Assembly (NCBI GenBank): GCA_910576845.1
Contig: CAJTJA010000063.1
Coordinates: 1 to 13,293 of the forward strand
Direction: 5' to 3'
DNA: 13,293 nt
Origin: an uncultured Oscillibacter sp.
GTDB taxonomy: Bacteria > Bacillota > Clostridia > Oscillospirales > Oscillospiraceae
Shown here piece by piece: positions 1 to 8,085 of this stretch (position 1 is the first letter of the stretch; every line of letters begins with the position of its first letter). The notes under the pieces were generated by a model. That model was not told where the DNA came from and searched no databases. It was given only the letters and a program-made list of their open reading frames with translations. The position numbers and the translations under genes were made by a program.

Positions 1-179
1 ATTTGCTGATAGCCATTATATGTAATGCTATACTTCTGATCAAAAAAGGACTCCCCCTCTAATATTATTTGATGCCTAACCTGGAAAAAAAGAGTAACAC
101 CTTCAACTACAAGAACAGTTGCGATGCTCAAAAAAAGCAGACATATGTATAGCCCCCAGGAATTCCTTTTTTTCTTCAC
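1..179 (-). CDS. N-terminal fragment of a membrane-anchored protein of unknown function (runs off left edge)
   Basis: I translated this by hand: 59 codons with no stop, from GTG at 177-179 to the window edge. The N-terminus is Lys/Arg-rich (MKKKR), followed by a hydrophobic stretch at about residues 9-32 that reads as a signal anchor or first transmembrane helix. A polar segment containing FFDQKYSITYNG follows. An AGGGAG Shine-Dalgarno at 189-194 sits 9 bases before the GTG and decides the start; another in-frame GTG at 195-197 lacks such a site, and an in-frame stop lies just beyond it at 204-206. The gene follows the large glycosyltransferase after about 105 bases with no clear terminator, so it is likely the next gene of the same operon. 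Candidates by context are a polysaccharide attachment enzyme, an acyl- or phospho-transferase or a polymer-handling membrane protein, but the fragment does not tell which. Confidence 0.62.
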   Translation of the reverse strand, partial: MKKKRNSWGLYICLLFLSIATVLVVEGVTLFFQVRHQIILEGESFFDQKYSITYNGYQQ

Positions 180-206
180 TATAAAAGACTCCCTCACCCA
201 AGATCA

Positions 207-220
207 ATTAGAATTCTAAT
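207..220. repeat. Perfect 14-base AT-rich palindrome in the gap 180-284
   Basis: ATTAGAATTCTAAT is its own reverse complement. It lies in the 105-base AT-rich spacer between the large glycosyltransferase and the downstream membrane-protein gene. No T-run follows it on either strand, so it does not look like a terminator. It could be a protein-binding site or chance in AT-rich DNA. I see nothing else in this gap. Confidence 0.4.
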
Positions 221-284
221 AGATACTACCTTCTGCGAACTTCTCTGCCGCATAAATTCAAAAACTCCGCATTTCATAATTACA

Positions 285-3200
285 TCATTTCTCTGTTGTA
301 TTTAAAAGCTCCTTAAGATCGCCAACAATTCGATCAAATTGCCCCTCCCCATCCACAGAGAAATCAGACCGGATTGGCACGCCATATCCGGTATAACCGA
401 GACAAATGCCGCATAGCTTATTGGCAATATCCAATGGGCTGCAGGATTGCAGGCTGATGATATTCTCACTAAAGGAGGCAAGATCCTTGTTGCTGTAGCA
501 ATTCGTAATGGTCCTGATTCCGAAAGCCGCCATCTCCAGAGGCGGATAGCTGGGATGCGGTGAAACCATCAAAGAAATCCCCGCATATGTTTCAAGCATT
601 AACTTGGCGTACTCTTCCAAAGACAGCTTTCCTACCGAATGCAACACCATACCCGCACCTAAATCCACATCATCGTGGTGTTCACCAGCCGAGAGTACTG
701 CCCAATCAGATGCATCTGGCTGTTGGCTGCACCACGTTTTCAGAGCATACACAATCAGTTCAAACGCATTGCGGGCAACGGAGGGCCTTCCATAAACCAA
801 TATCTGCTTCTTCTTCGCAATCGAGGCCGCCTCTGCTGGCAAAAACTTTTGCAGGCTTGCATTCAAATGCGGTTCAAAGCATAGGACTTTTTCAAAGTGA
901 TACTGATTCTTTTCAAAAAATTGCTCCAACAGGGAGGAATTCATCACGGCAATTGTTGGGATATCCATACGATATGTACTGTCCGCCATCAGATATCTGG
1001 ATGACCATGGATAAAACCCTGGTTCATAATCCTGAATCAGATAAACCAGCGGATGCCTTTTCCCATATGTTTCTGCCTGCCACCGTATCACATCCGCAAC
1101 AACATATGCAGTCCACCATCCCGTTGCAATAAAGACATCGTTTCCGGATACGGGAAGGCTCTTCTGGTAACGGTCTGCCACACCGATCAGCTGCAGCGGC
1201 TCATCGCTTTCCTCCATGCAGTCCACGAGCGAGTAGCCATCCAACGTGATGGAGCTCTTTTCTACAATTGCTGTATCTGTTACCAGGATGCGGGCCGGCC
1301 AGTTACTATGCTGCTGTAATGACTGGAAAAAGGAAATGGCAGTCGCTATCCCTCCAAATACATGCTGTTGATCAACAGAAGGAATCAATAGGTTCAGCCG
1401 GAGCTTTGCCCCATCTTCTGTCCTTCTCGGGGACAGGCGCCCGATTTCCGGGATCACATAGCTTTGCGGCGGCATGAACATATTTTTTGCCGCTTGGTAC
1501 ACCCCTGCTGTCAGAGGACAATGCTTCAAATAATTTTTAAAATTTATCAAGTCCATTGCACATGGCTTCTCCATCGGAATAACCGAAGCTTTATCAAGGT
1601 TGACATTAAAGAACGGGTCAACATTCTCACGATACGGCGTATAGGCGGCATAGGATTTCTGAAAATCAATCTCAGGAATATAGGAATCCCTGCTCTTTGA
1701 TTCCAAATGGTATAACTGGACGTTTACATCATAGCGGTTGAACAATCCATGCTCATACGCCCGAATCCCGTATTCTACATCACTGCCGCAAATGATAAAT
1801 TCCTCATCAAATGCGCCAATCATATCCCAGGTCCTGCGGGAAACCGCCAGACATGCGCCTGTCACTGCCAAGACATTCCTGCTCACCATCGGGGAGACAT
1901 AGGGGCTGCCATAATGTGAGGGCTGCATCCCTTTAAAAATATGATCCGCCCAATCCCCGATCCCTACGACAACGCCAGCGTGCTGTATGGTCTGATCCGG
2001 ATACAGCAAAAGCGCGCCTACTACGCCGGTATCATTTCTCCATGCGTTTTCGCTCAGCCGCTCCATCCAGTCTTCACTGATCACCTGCGTATCATTATTA
2101 AGGAAGATGAAAACGTCCCCACAGGCATGAGAAACGCCAAAATTGTTCAGCTTTGACCAGTTAAATTCCATATCCGCTGCGATGACCCGGACCCTGTGGT
2201 CCTGCAGCGGGATCTCCTTCAGCCACTTCTTTGTGTTTTCTTCCTCGGAACGGTTGTCCAATAGAAGGATTTCAAAATTCTGATAGCTGCTCTTGTCAAG
2301 GATGCTTTGTACGCAGGCCGCCGTCATTTCCCACTTGTCCTTCATGGGAATTATGATGGAGACCAACAGACCTGCCGGCAAAGCAAACCGTGCATCAAAA
2401 ACAAACGTATAGGCGCTGTCCTCCGCATGGGCCCCCAACCCGTATTTTCGGTTAAGATGTTCGTTTAACGCCCTCTTTCCCGCTATATGCGCGTATGGCT
2501 TTGCATCCGCATTTGCTGCGGTGGAGGTTTCGCTCTCCCTCCAGAAATACAATATTTCCGGGATATGGCAAATCCGGTCTGTTTTTTCGGATAACCGCAG
2601 CATTAAGTCATAGTCCTGGCTGCCATCAAAATCCGGCCGGAAACCGCCAATCTCTGTAAATAGTTCCCGGCGGATAACCAGAAGGTGGCAGATATACATC
2701 TGACTGTATAATAAATCAGGGGACCAATCCGGCTTGAAAAATGGCGCTGTATGGGTGCCTGCTGCGGTCAGGTGGTCTTCATCCGAGTAAAGGACATCCG
2801 CCTGGGTTTCAAGGATTGCTTTGGCGTTTTCGATAAGGGCGTGTGCAGGCAATACGTCATCATGGTCCAGCAGCACCAAATATTCCCCATCCGCCATATC
2901 CGCGCAAGCATTGGAGTTGCCAGAAATCCCGCGGTTTTCTGCCAGGCGCATATACCGGATTCGAGCGTCTCCTTGTGCGTATTCACGGCAGACCTCCTCC
3001 ACATAATGCTCCGTACTGCCATCCGCCAGACACAGCTCCCAATTTGTATAGGATTGGTTTATAACAGACGTGATCATCTCTCTTAAGTACCGTTCCGGGG
3101 TATTATAGAGCGGCACCAAAATGCTGAACCTGGGGCCCGCAACGGGATCGATCCCGTCGTTTAAAGCGGCCTGCAGCTGTTGTGTGTAATCCTGGTATTC

Positions 3201-5027
3201 CTGATAAGCAACACGATGCCCCTGCTTTTCCTTCACCTTCCTCCAGGTATAGGCAAAGCCATTTTCCCTCCAGCAGCGCAGGCCCTTGCAGCATAAGGCG
3301 GTATACCGGTTGCTATAAAGCAGGGACTTAATGCCATCCAGGGTAAAACGGAAGGGCTTTGTAATCTTCCAGAAGAATGCGTTTGAAATCACATTGTAGG
3401 CGTTCTGTACCAGGGCCAGCTGCTGCTTCAGCTCCTCCCGCTGGTTGATCGCCGCCAAATAATGCTCCTGATAGTGGGCAAGCTCCTGTTCCACCTCAGC
3501 GCAGTGCGTTTTCACCGCCATCAACGCTTCGCTCTCCGCCTCATACTGCTGCCGGTATTGTTCGGCCTGCTCCCTCTGCTCCGCCAACACCTGCGCGTCC
3601 AATTCCTGCTGCCGCCGGTATTGACCAAGCTGCTCCTTCTGCTCCGCCAACGCCTGCGCATCCAATTCCTGCTGCCGCCGGAATTGGCCGAGCTGTTCCT
3701 TCTGCTCCGCCAACGCCTGGGCGTCCAATTCCTGCTGCTGCCGGTATTGGCCAAGCTGCTCCGTTTGCCCCGCCAATACCTGGGCGTTTTCCTCTTGCTG
3801 CCGCTGATACCGGCCGAGCTGCTCCCTCTGCTCCGCCAATACCTGGGCGTCCAATTCCTGCTGGGAGCGATAGTGCTCCAGCTGCTTTTCCTGCTCCGCC
3901 AACGCCGCAGCGGATTGCTCCCTGTTTTCCGCCTCCATGTACTGCTGCCGGGCATAGTCCTCTGCCGCGTCCGGTGTAATCCGCATTACACTGAGCGTCA
4001 TACGCAGCTCGGTTATATCCTCCCGCCAATTGGGAAACCACATCTGAGGGTCTGCGGTTTCGTAGATGAACGCATTCCCTACGGCAATCCCATTTGACTC
4101 TATTTGCAGGCTGCAAATACCGGTATCCGTGACTGCGCAGGCCCGCTTTATCGTGACCAGGACGCTTTCCTCCGCCGGGTCTACCCGGCAGGCCACAGTC
4201 CCTTTTTCTACCGGGACGCACAGGTCAAACTCCGTGTTGTATGCATGGCGCAGCTGGACGGAATTGCCCTCGTGGAATCCGTCCCCCGTATCAAAGTAGA
4301 CCTGCGTGCAAAACTCTACAGCGGCCTTCCGCTGCCTGTCAGCTTCGTTCATGACACGCTGTGCCTCGGCTAATTGTGCAGTTACCTGTGAGAGCTCCCT
4401 GTCTGCTAAGCGGATATTCCTCTCATAGTCTTCAATCTGGCGCAGCAGGCAGCCACTTTTTTTGAAGCAGGAGGCATAGGCGGTTAAATAGGTAGGCCGG
4501 TAGCCCAGATCGTCAAAAAAGCCCTCCGCCGCAAATAAACGGGCCCAGTATTCCCTCTGCTGTACATTGACATGGGTGCGTTCTGTAAAATCATCCGGCG
4601 TCGATGAGAAGATAATGCGGTCAGAAAGCGCGCAAAGATTGTGGATGGCCTGCTTCCCATCCTCCTCATAGAGGTGTTCCAGCACTTCTATCGTAACCAC
4701 CAGGTCATATCGCTTGGGCAGGCCGTCAGGCAGCGGCTCCGTCAAGGAACCGGCCGCGCAGTACGGCCGGATATCCTCCCTGACTTTAGAGATCGCGTAC
4801 TCCGAGATATCCACCCCATAGGCCTCTACACCGCGGTCCCGCAGCGCCGCTACCAAGTATCCCATGGCGCAGCCAGCGTCCAATACCGACTTCGGGTGGA
4901 GCCCCTCCACGATATAGTCAGCAACTGCCGTTAAAAACCCCTCTGTGTAAACAGAGCCCTCATAGTCAACCTTTCCAACGCCGACATCGTATTGCTTGTA
5001 ATACTCTCTGTTGTAAATCTCACTCAT
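285..5027 (-). CDS. Multidomain methyltransferase / coiled-coil / triple glycosyltransferase (WsaE-WsaF-like fusion), rhamnan synthase
   Basis: This 1580-residue cytoplasmic enzyme probably builds and methyl-caps the rhamnan chain. Domains, numbered from ATG 5025-5027: a class I SAM methyltransferase (about 40-190; VLDAGCAMGY near 48-57, EVLEHL near 114-119); a short coil (195-238); a beta-rich module (about 240-350); a long Gln/Glu coiled coil (355-545) with 21-residue tandem repeats; GT2 domain A (633-880; DHDD near 721-724); GT2 domain B (888-1150; LNNDTQ near 976-981); and a WsaF-like GT (1210-1575; VFGGIATAI, IQDYEPGFYPW, SPHPSYPPLE). Geobacillus WsaE has methyltransferase plus two rhamnosyltransferase domains, and WsaF is a separate protein there, so this looks like a fusion. 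An in-frame GTG at 5034-5036 lies inside the AGGTGAGG ribosome-binding site, so I chose the ATG. The gap to wzt is 9 bases. Sugar and linkage specificities are inferred. Confidence 0.88.
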   Translation of the reverse strand: MSEIYNREYYKQYDVGVGKVDYEGSVYTEGFLTAVADYIVEGLHPKSVLDAGCAMGYLVAALRDRGVEAYGVDISEYAISKVREDIRPYCAAGSLTEPLPDGLPKRYDLVVTIEVLEHLYEEDGKQAIHNLCALSDRIIFSSTPDDFTERTHVNVQQREYWARLFAAEGFFDDLGYRPTYLTAYASCFKKSGCLLRQIEDYERNIRLADRELSQVTAQLAEAQRVMNEADRQRKAAVEFCTQVYFDTGDGFHEGNSVQLRHAYNTEFDLCVPVEKGTVACRVDPAEESVLVTIKRACAVTDTGICSLQIESNGIAVGNAFIYETADPQMWFPNWREDITELRMTLSVMRITPDAAEDYARQQYMEAENREQSAAALAEQEKQLEHYRSQQELDAQVLAEQREQLGRYQRQQEENAQVLAGQTEQLGQYRQQQELDAQALAEQKEQLGQFRRQQELDAQALAEQKEQLGQYRRQQELDAQVLAEQREQAEQYRQQYEAESEALMAVKTHCAEVEQELAHYQEHYLAAINQREELKQQLALVQNAYNVISNAFFWKITKPFRFTLDGIKSLLYSNRYTALCCKGLRCWRENGFAYTWRKVKEKQGHRVAYQEYQDYTQQLQAALNDGIDPVAGPRFSILVPLYNTPERYLREMITSVINQSYTNWELCLADGSTEHYVEEVCREYAQGDARIRYMRLAENRGISGNSNACADMADGEYLVLLDHDDVLPAHALIENAKAILETQADVLYSDEDHLTAAGTHTAPFFKPDWSPDLLYSQMYICHLLVIRRELFTEIGGFRPDFDGSQDYDLMLRLSEKTDRICHIPEILYFWRESETSTAANADAKPYAHIAGKRALNEHLNRKYGLGAHAEDSAYTFVFDARFALPAGLLVSIIIPMKDKWEMTAACVQSILDKSSYQNFEILLLDNRSEEENTKKWLKEIPLQDHRVRVIAADMEFNWSKLNNFGVSHACGDVFIFLNNDTQVISEDWMERLSENAWRNDTGVVGALLLYPDQTIQHAGVVVGIGDWADHIFKGMQPSHYGSPYVSPMVSRNVLAVTGACLAVSRRTWDMIGAFDEEFIICGSDVEYGIRAYEHGLFNRYDVNVQLYHLESKSRDSYIPEIDFQKSYAAYTPYRENVDPFFNVNLDKASVIPMEKPCAMDLINFKNYLKHCPLTAGVYQAAKNMFMPPQSYVIPEIGRLSPRRTEDGAKLRLNLLIPSVDQQHVFGGIATAISFFQSLQQHSNWPARILVTDTAIVEKSSITLDGYSLVDCMEESDEPLQLIGVADRYQKSLPVSGNDVFIATGWWTAYVVADVIRWQAETYGKRHPLVYLIQDYEPGFYPWSSRYLMADSTYRMDIPTIAVMNSSLLEQFFEKNQYHFEKVLCFEPHLNASLQKFLPAEAASIAKKKQILVYGRPSVARNAFELIVYALKTWCSQQPDASDWAVLSAGEHHDDVDLGAGMVLHSVGKLSLEEYAKLMLETYAGISLMVSPHPSYPPLEMAAFGIRTITNCYSNKDLASFSENIISLQSCSPLDIANKLCGICLGYTGYGVPIRSDFSVDGEGQFDRIVGDLKELLNTTEK
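3538..3915. repeat. About six tandem 63-base units encoding a 21-residue coiled-coil repeat
   Basis: Units begin near 3538, 3601, 3664, 3727, 3790 and 3853. The central copies starting at 3601, 3664 and 3727 are nearly identical and the outer copies are more diverged. Each unit encodes 21 residues (three heptads) of the type LGQYRRQQELDAQALAEQ. The repeat lies inside the large glycosyltransferase, between its methyltransferase and its glycosyltransferase domains. Unit length is a multiple of three, so gain or loss of units keeps the frame and changes only the rod length. Confidence 0.9.
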
Positions 5028-5036
5028 ATCCCTCAC

Positions 5037-5756
5037 CTACCCCGCCTGATACATAGCGCACACAGTTTCCGTCTTGCCAGCCATCTTCAACCGGCCCTTT
5101 TCCAGCCAGAGGACGCGGTCGCACATTTCCTGGATCTGCCCCAGGCTATGGGAGACGAAAAGGACTGTAGTACCGCCGCCCATGAGCTCCAGCATCCTGC
5201 GTTTGCTCTTCTCCTGGAAGTCCGCATCCCCAACGGCCAGGATCTCATCCACAATGAGGATATCCGGCTGGACGACCGTGGCGATGGAGAAGGCCAGGCG
5301 CATCACCATACCGGAGGAATAGTTGCGCAGGGGCACGTCAATGAACTGCCCCAGCTCGGAGAATTCCACAATCTCCCCATACTTCTCCTTCAAAAACTGC
5401 TCCGGGTACCCCAGGATCGCGCCGTTGAGGAACACGTTCTCCCGGCCTGTCAGGTCAAAATCAAACCCGCTGCCCAGCTCCAGCATGGGCACAACCGTCC
5501 CGTTCACCTGCACGCCCCCGCTGGTGGGCTTGAGGATGCCGGAGATCACCTTCAGCAGCGTGGATTTCCCCGCGCCGTTGTGCCCGATGATCCCCAGCAC
5601 CTCGCCCTTCTTCACCTCGAAGCTGACGTCCTGGAGCGCCCAGAATTCCTCGTATTGGATGTTCCCCTTGACCAGCTGCACCAGATACTCCTTCATGCTC
5701 TTGATCCGGTCGTAGGCCATCAGATATTTCACTGACACATTTTCCGCTTTAATCAT
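5037..5756 (-). CDS. wzt: ABC transporter ATP-binding protein for polysaccharide export (Wzt/TagH type, short form)
   Basis: This 239-residue nucleotide-binding subunit powers export of the lipid-linked glycan through the Wzm channel at the cytoplasmic membrane. Visible motifs are Walker A GHNGAGKST (58-66), signature YSSGM (146-150, the degenerate form usual in this subfamily), Walker B ILIVDE (166-171) and the switch histidine H203. The N-terminal stretch before Walker A (IKSMKEYLVQLVKG) is typical of Wzt/TagH proteins. The protein ends right after the ATPase core, so it lacks the C-terminal glycan-binding domain known from E. coli O9a Wzt. The start is ATG at 5754-5756, and its GAGGA ribosome-binding site overlaps the wzm stop codon. 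That stop is 7 bases upstream, so translation is probably coupled. A teichoic-acid exporter is the main alternative, but the rml neighbours favour a rhamnan. Confidence 0.93.
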   Translation of the reverse strand: MIKAENVSVKYLMAYDRIKSMKEYLVQLVKGNIQYEEFWALQDVSFEVKKGEVLGIIGHNGAGKSTLLKVISGILKPTSGGVQVNGTVVPMLELGSGFDFDLTGRENVFLNGAILGYPEQFLKEKYGEIVEFSELGQFIDVPLRNYSSGMVMRLAFSIATVVQPDILIVDEILAVGDADFQEKSKRRMLELMGGGTTVLFVSHSLGQIQEMCDRVLWLEKGRLKMAGKTETVCAMYQAG

Positions 5757-5763
5757 GTCTTCC

Positions 5764-7212
5764 TCACAGGTTCAAAATGAACTTATCCTGATGCTTCTTA
5801 AAGATGGCCGCCCCAAGCGCCAGCGGCACAAAAGAAGCAAGCAGGCACAGCGCGTAGGCCTTCGGCTCCGGCGACACGCCGTCAATCAGCAAAATCCGGA
5901 CAAACCGGATGATATGGTAGAGCGGGTTGCACTTGTAGAGCAGCATATACTGGTCCGGGATGATGCTCTCCGGGTAGAAAATCGGGGTCATATACATCCA
6001 CAGCATACTCACCACGCCCCACAGGAACTGGGTGTCCCGGAAGAATACCATCAATGTGGACAGCACAAACGCCATCCCGATGCAGAGCGCCACCAGGCAG
6101 ACCAGCCCGAAGGGCAGCAGCAGCATAGCCGGCCGGACCGGCGTACCCATCAGCAGCATCACCGCCAGCAGGGGGATGAGCGACAGCAGCAGGTTGATGG
6201 CAGAGGAAAACACCCGGGACACCGGGTAGATATACTTGGGCACATAGACCTTGGTAATCAGCGCGGCGTTGCCCACGATGGACTGGAGGCCCATTGCGGT
6301 GGCCTCGCTGAAGAAGTTGAAGCACACAATCCCCGAGAGCAGATAGAGGGGGAAATTGGGGATATCCGACTGGAACAGGGTAGAAAACACGATATACTGT
6401 ACCAGCATGGTCAGCAGCGGGTTCAAAAAGCTCCACAGGATCCCCAGCATGGACCGCTTGTATTTTGTCTTGAAGTCCCTGGCCACCAGCTGGCGCATCA
6501 AGTACCCATACCGCTGGAAGGCAGCGGCCAGCCGCAGGCCGGCGCTGCTCCTGCCCTGCCCCGCCAGGCGGCACAGGCAGGCGCCATATCCCGCCAGCAG
6601 CAGGCCCAGCCCCAGGACAAGGTACCAGTAATAGCTGCCGAACCAGAAGTAGCTCCGGGTCAGAAGGCTGTAGTGCAGCATCCCCTCCCGCGCCGCCCCG
6701 TCCACCAGCAGCCGCTCTGTGATTTCCACCGGGAACTCCGCCCTGGCCGTGGAAATGGTGCTGCCCTGCCAGGCGGTGATGGCATTGCCCGGCACTCCGT
6801 CCGGGGAAGTCAGCACCAGCTCATACCGTTTTCCCGGCGTCACCTGCGCCGGCTGCGCGAAGGGAATTGTGCGGACGGCATTGTCCTCTATGTCCGCCCC
6901 GGAAAGCTCCGCTTGGGCCAAGACGGCCTGGTCCCCGTCCACAATGCTTACCAGTACGCGCACGCTGTTTACCCGCTGATAGGTGGACAGGCGCATATCC
7001 ACACTGCGGATCTCATCCGCCGCCGCTACAAACGGCTGCCGGATTTCCATGCCCTGCACCAGCTCCCCAATGGGCTCGCTGGCGCTGACGCAATCCGTCC
7101 TTTCCTCCCGGAACCGCAGCTGGCCGCCGGCAATCCAGTAAAACGCCACAGCCAGAACCATATACACAGCCAGCGCAACGGCGCAGCCCTTTCTCACTTG
7201 TTTCCCGCTCAC
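5764..7212 (-). CDS. wzm: ABC-2 type polysaccharide export permease with N-terminal extracytoplasmic domain (Wzm-like)
   Basis: This 482-residue membrane subunit should form the glycan channel with Wzt. Residues 234-482 are a normal Wzm permease: an amphipathic entry segment (LVARDFKTKYKRSMLGILWS) and about six hydrophobic helices, with PIFYPESIIP between the later ones. The first ~220 residues are extra. A helix at about 11-29 is followed by ~160 polar, beta-rich residues (30-190), which should lie outside the membrane, and then a second helix (195-216). Typical Wzm proteins are near 260 residues, so this is nearly double. The start is GTG at 7210-7212, overlapping the rmlD stop by 4 bases (GTGA), with GGAG just upstream. 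The extension is unassigned; binding to exported glycan or to a cell-wall partner is inference only. Confidence 0.9.
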   Translation of the reverse strand: MSGKQVRKGCAVALAVYMVLAVAFYWIAGGQLRFREERTDCVSASEPIGELVQGMEIRQPFVAAADEIRSVDMRLSTYQRVNSVRVLVSIVDGDQAVLAQAELSGADIEDNAVRTIPFAQPAQVTPGKRYELVLTSPDGVPGNAITAWQGSTISTARAEFPVEITERLLVDGAAREGMLHYSLLTRSYFWFGSYYWYLVLGLGLLLAGYGACLCRLAGQGRSSAGLRLAAAFQRYGYLMRQLVARDFKTKYKRSMLGILWSFLNPLLTMLVQYIVFSTLFQSDIPNFPLYLLSGIVCFNFFSEATAMGLQSIVGNAALITKVYVPKYIYPVSRVFSSAINLLLSLIPLLAVMLLMGTPVRPAMLLLPFGLVCLVALCIGMAFVLSTLMVFFRDTQFLWGVVSMLWMYMTPIFYPESIIPDQYMLLYKCNPLYHIIRFVRILLIDGVSPEPKAYALCLLASFVPLALGAAIFKKHQDKFILNL

Positions 7213-8066
7213 ATCCGCTCCGCTCCCTCAAGCTCCTGCAGATACCGCCTCAGCGCGTCCTGCCAGTCCGGCAGGCGGGAAAAGCCCATCTTCTCCAGCT
7301 TGTCCTTGCTCATGCGGGAGTTCAGGGGCCGCACCGCCCGGGTGGGGTACGCGCTGGTAGGCACGGGCTGGACCGTGACGTCCTTCCCCGCCAGCCGGAA
7401 GATTTCCCGGGCAAACTCCGCCCAGGAGCACACGCCCTCGTTGGTGGCGTGGTAGATGCCGTATTTGTCCGTCATCACCATGTCGCACAGCAGCGGGGCC
7501 AGGTCCGCCGTATAGGTGGGGCTGCCAATCTGGTCGCACACCACGTTCAGCTCCCGCCTCGTCTCCGCCAGGCGCAGCATGGTCTTCACGAAGTTATTGC
7601 CGTTTTTGCCGAACACCCAGGAGATGCGGACAATAAAATATTTCTCCAGCAGCTCCTGTACCGCCTGCTCCCCTTCCAGCTTGGTCGCCCCATACGCGCC
7701 CAAGGGGCCCGTGGGGTCCTCCGGCTCATAAAAACGCTCCCCGGTCCCGGGGAACACATAGTCTGTGGAGATATAGAGCAGCTTCGCGTCAATCTCCCGG
7801 CACGCCGCCGCGATATTCCGGGGCCCTCCGGCGTTCACCGCCCGGACCTTCTCCAGCTCTTCCTCCGCCTTGTCCACCGCCGTCCAGGCCGAGCAGTGGA
7901 TGACCGCGTCAGGATGGTTCCTGACGATATACGCACGGGTTGCCTGGGCGTCTGTGATATCAAAATCCGCAAGATCCACGCCCGTATGCTCGATCCCCCG
8001 CCCGGCCAGTACCCCGCAAACATCATGGCCCAGCTGGCCGCCTACGCCTGTCACTAAAATTTTCAT
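7209..8066 (-). CDS. rmlD: dTDP-4-dehydrorhamnose reductase
   Basis: This 285-residue protein should catalyse the last step of dTDP-L-rhamnose synthesis, NAD(P)H-dependent reduction of dTDP-4-keto-L-rhamnose. It is an extended short-chain dehydrogenase. The nucleotide-binding GVGGQLG is at residues 7-13, STDYVF at 100-105, and the catalytic YGATK at 125-129. The length is normal and the protein is cytoplasmic. ATG 8064-8066 follows an AGGAG ribosome-binding site. The gene comes 19 bases after the GT2 gene, and its stop overlaps the GTG start of wzm. It is separated from rmlACB by the glycosyltransferase gene, so the glycosyltransferase sits inside the rhamnose set. Confidence 0.96.
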   Translation of the reverse strand: MKILVTGVGGQLGHDVCGVLAGRGIEHTGVDLADFDITDAQATRAYIVRNHPDAVIHCSAWTAVDKAEEELEKVRAVNAGGPRNIAAACREIDAKLLYISTDYVFPGTGERFYEPEDPTGPLGAYGATKLEGEQAVQELLEKYFIVRISWVFGKNGNNFVKTMLRLAETRRELNVVCDQIGSPTYTADLAPLLCDMVMTDKYGIYHATNEGVCSWAEFAREIFRLAGKDVTVQPVPTSAYPTRAVRPLNSRMSKDKLEKMGFSRLPDWQDALRRYLQELEGAERM

Positions 8067-8085
8067 TGGTTTCTCCTACACTTTT

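Noticed and set aside
207..220. Terminator after the large glycosyltransferase gene
   Set aside because: The AT palindrome has only weak pairs and no loop or T-run, so it cannot be called a rho-independent terminator.
3538..3915. CRISPR-like array
   Set aside because: The 63-base units are contiguous with no unique spacers and encode regular heptads, so this is a protein repeat.
3462..4097. Leucine-rich plus-strand open frame that looks like a repeated hydrophobic protein
   Set aside because: It is the reverse complement of the Gln/Glu coiled-coil repeats of the large enzyme. The repeats come from that coding sequence.
5755..7455. Long plus-strand open frame (566 codons) opposite wzm and the end of rmlD
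   Set aside because: Its translation is rich in His, Gln, Arg and Pro with no domain-like pattern, and it is antisense to clear conserved genes. It is an artefact of high-GC third positions on the other strand.
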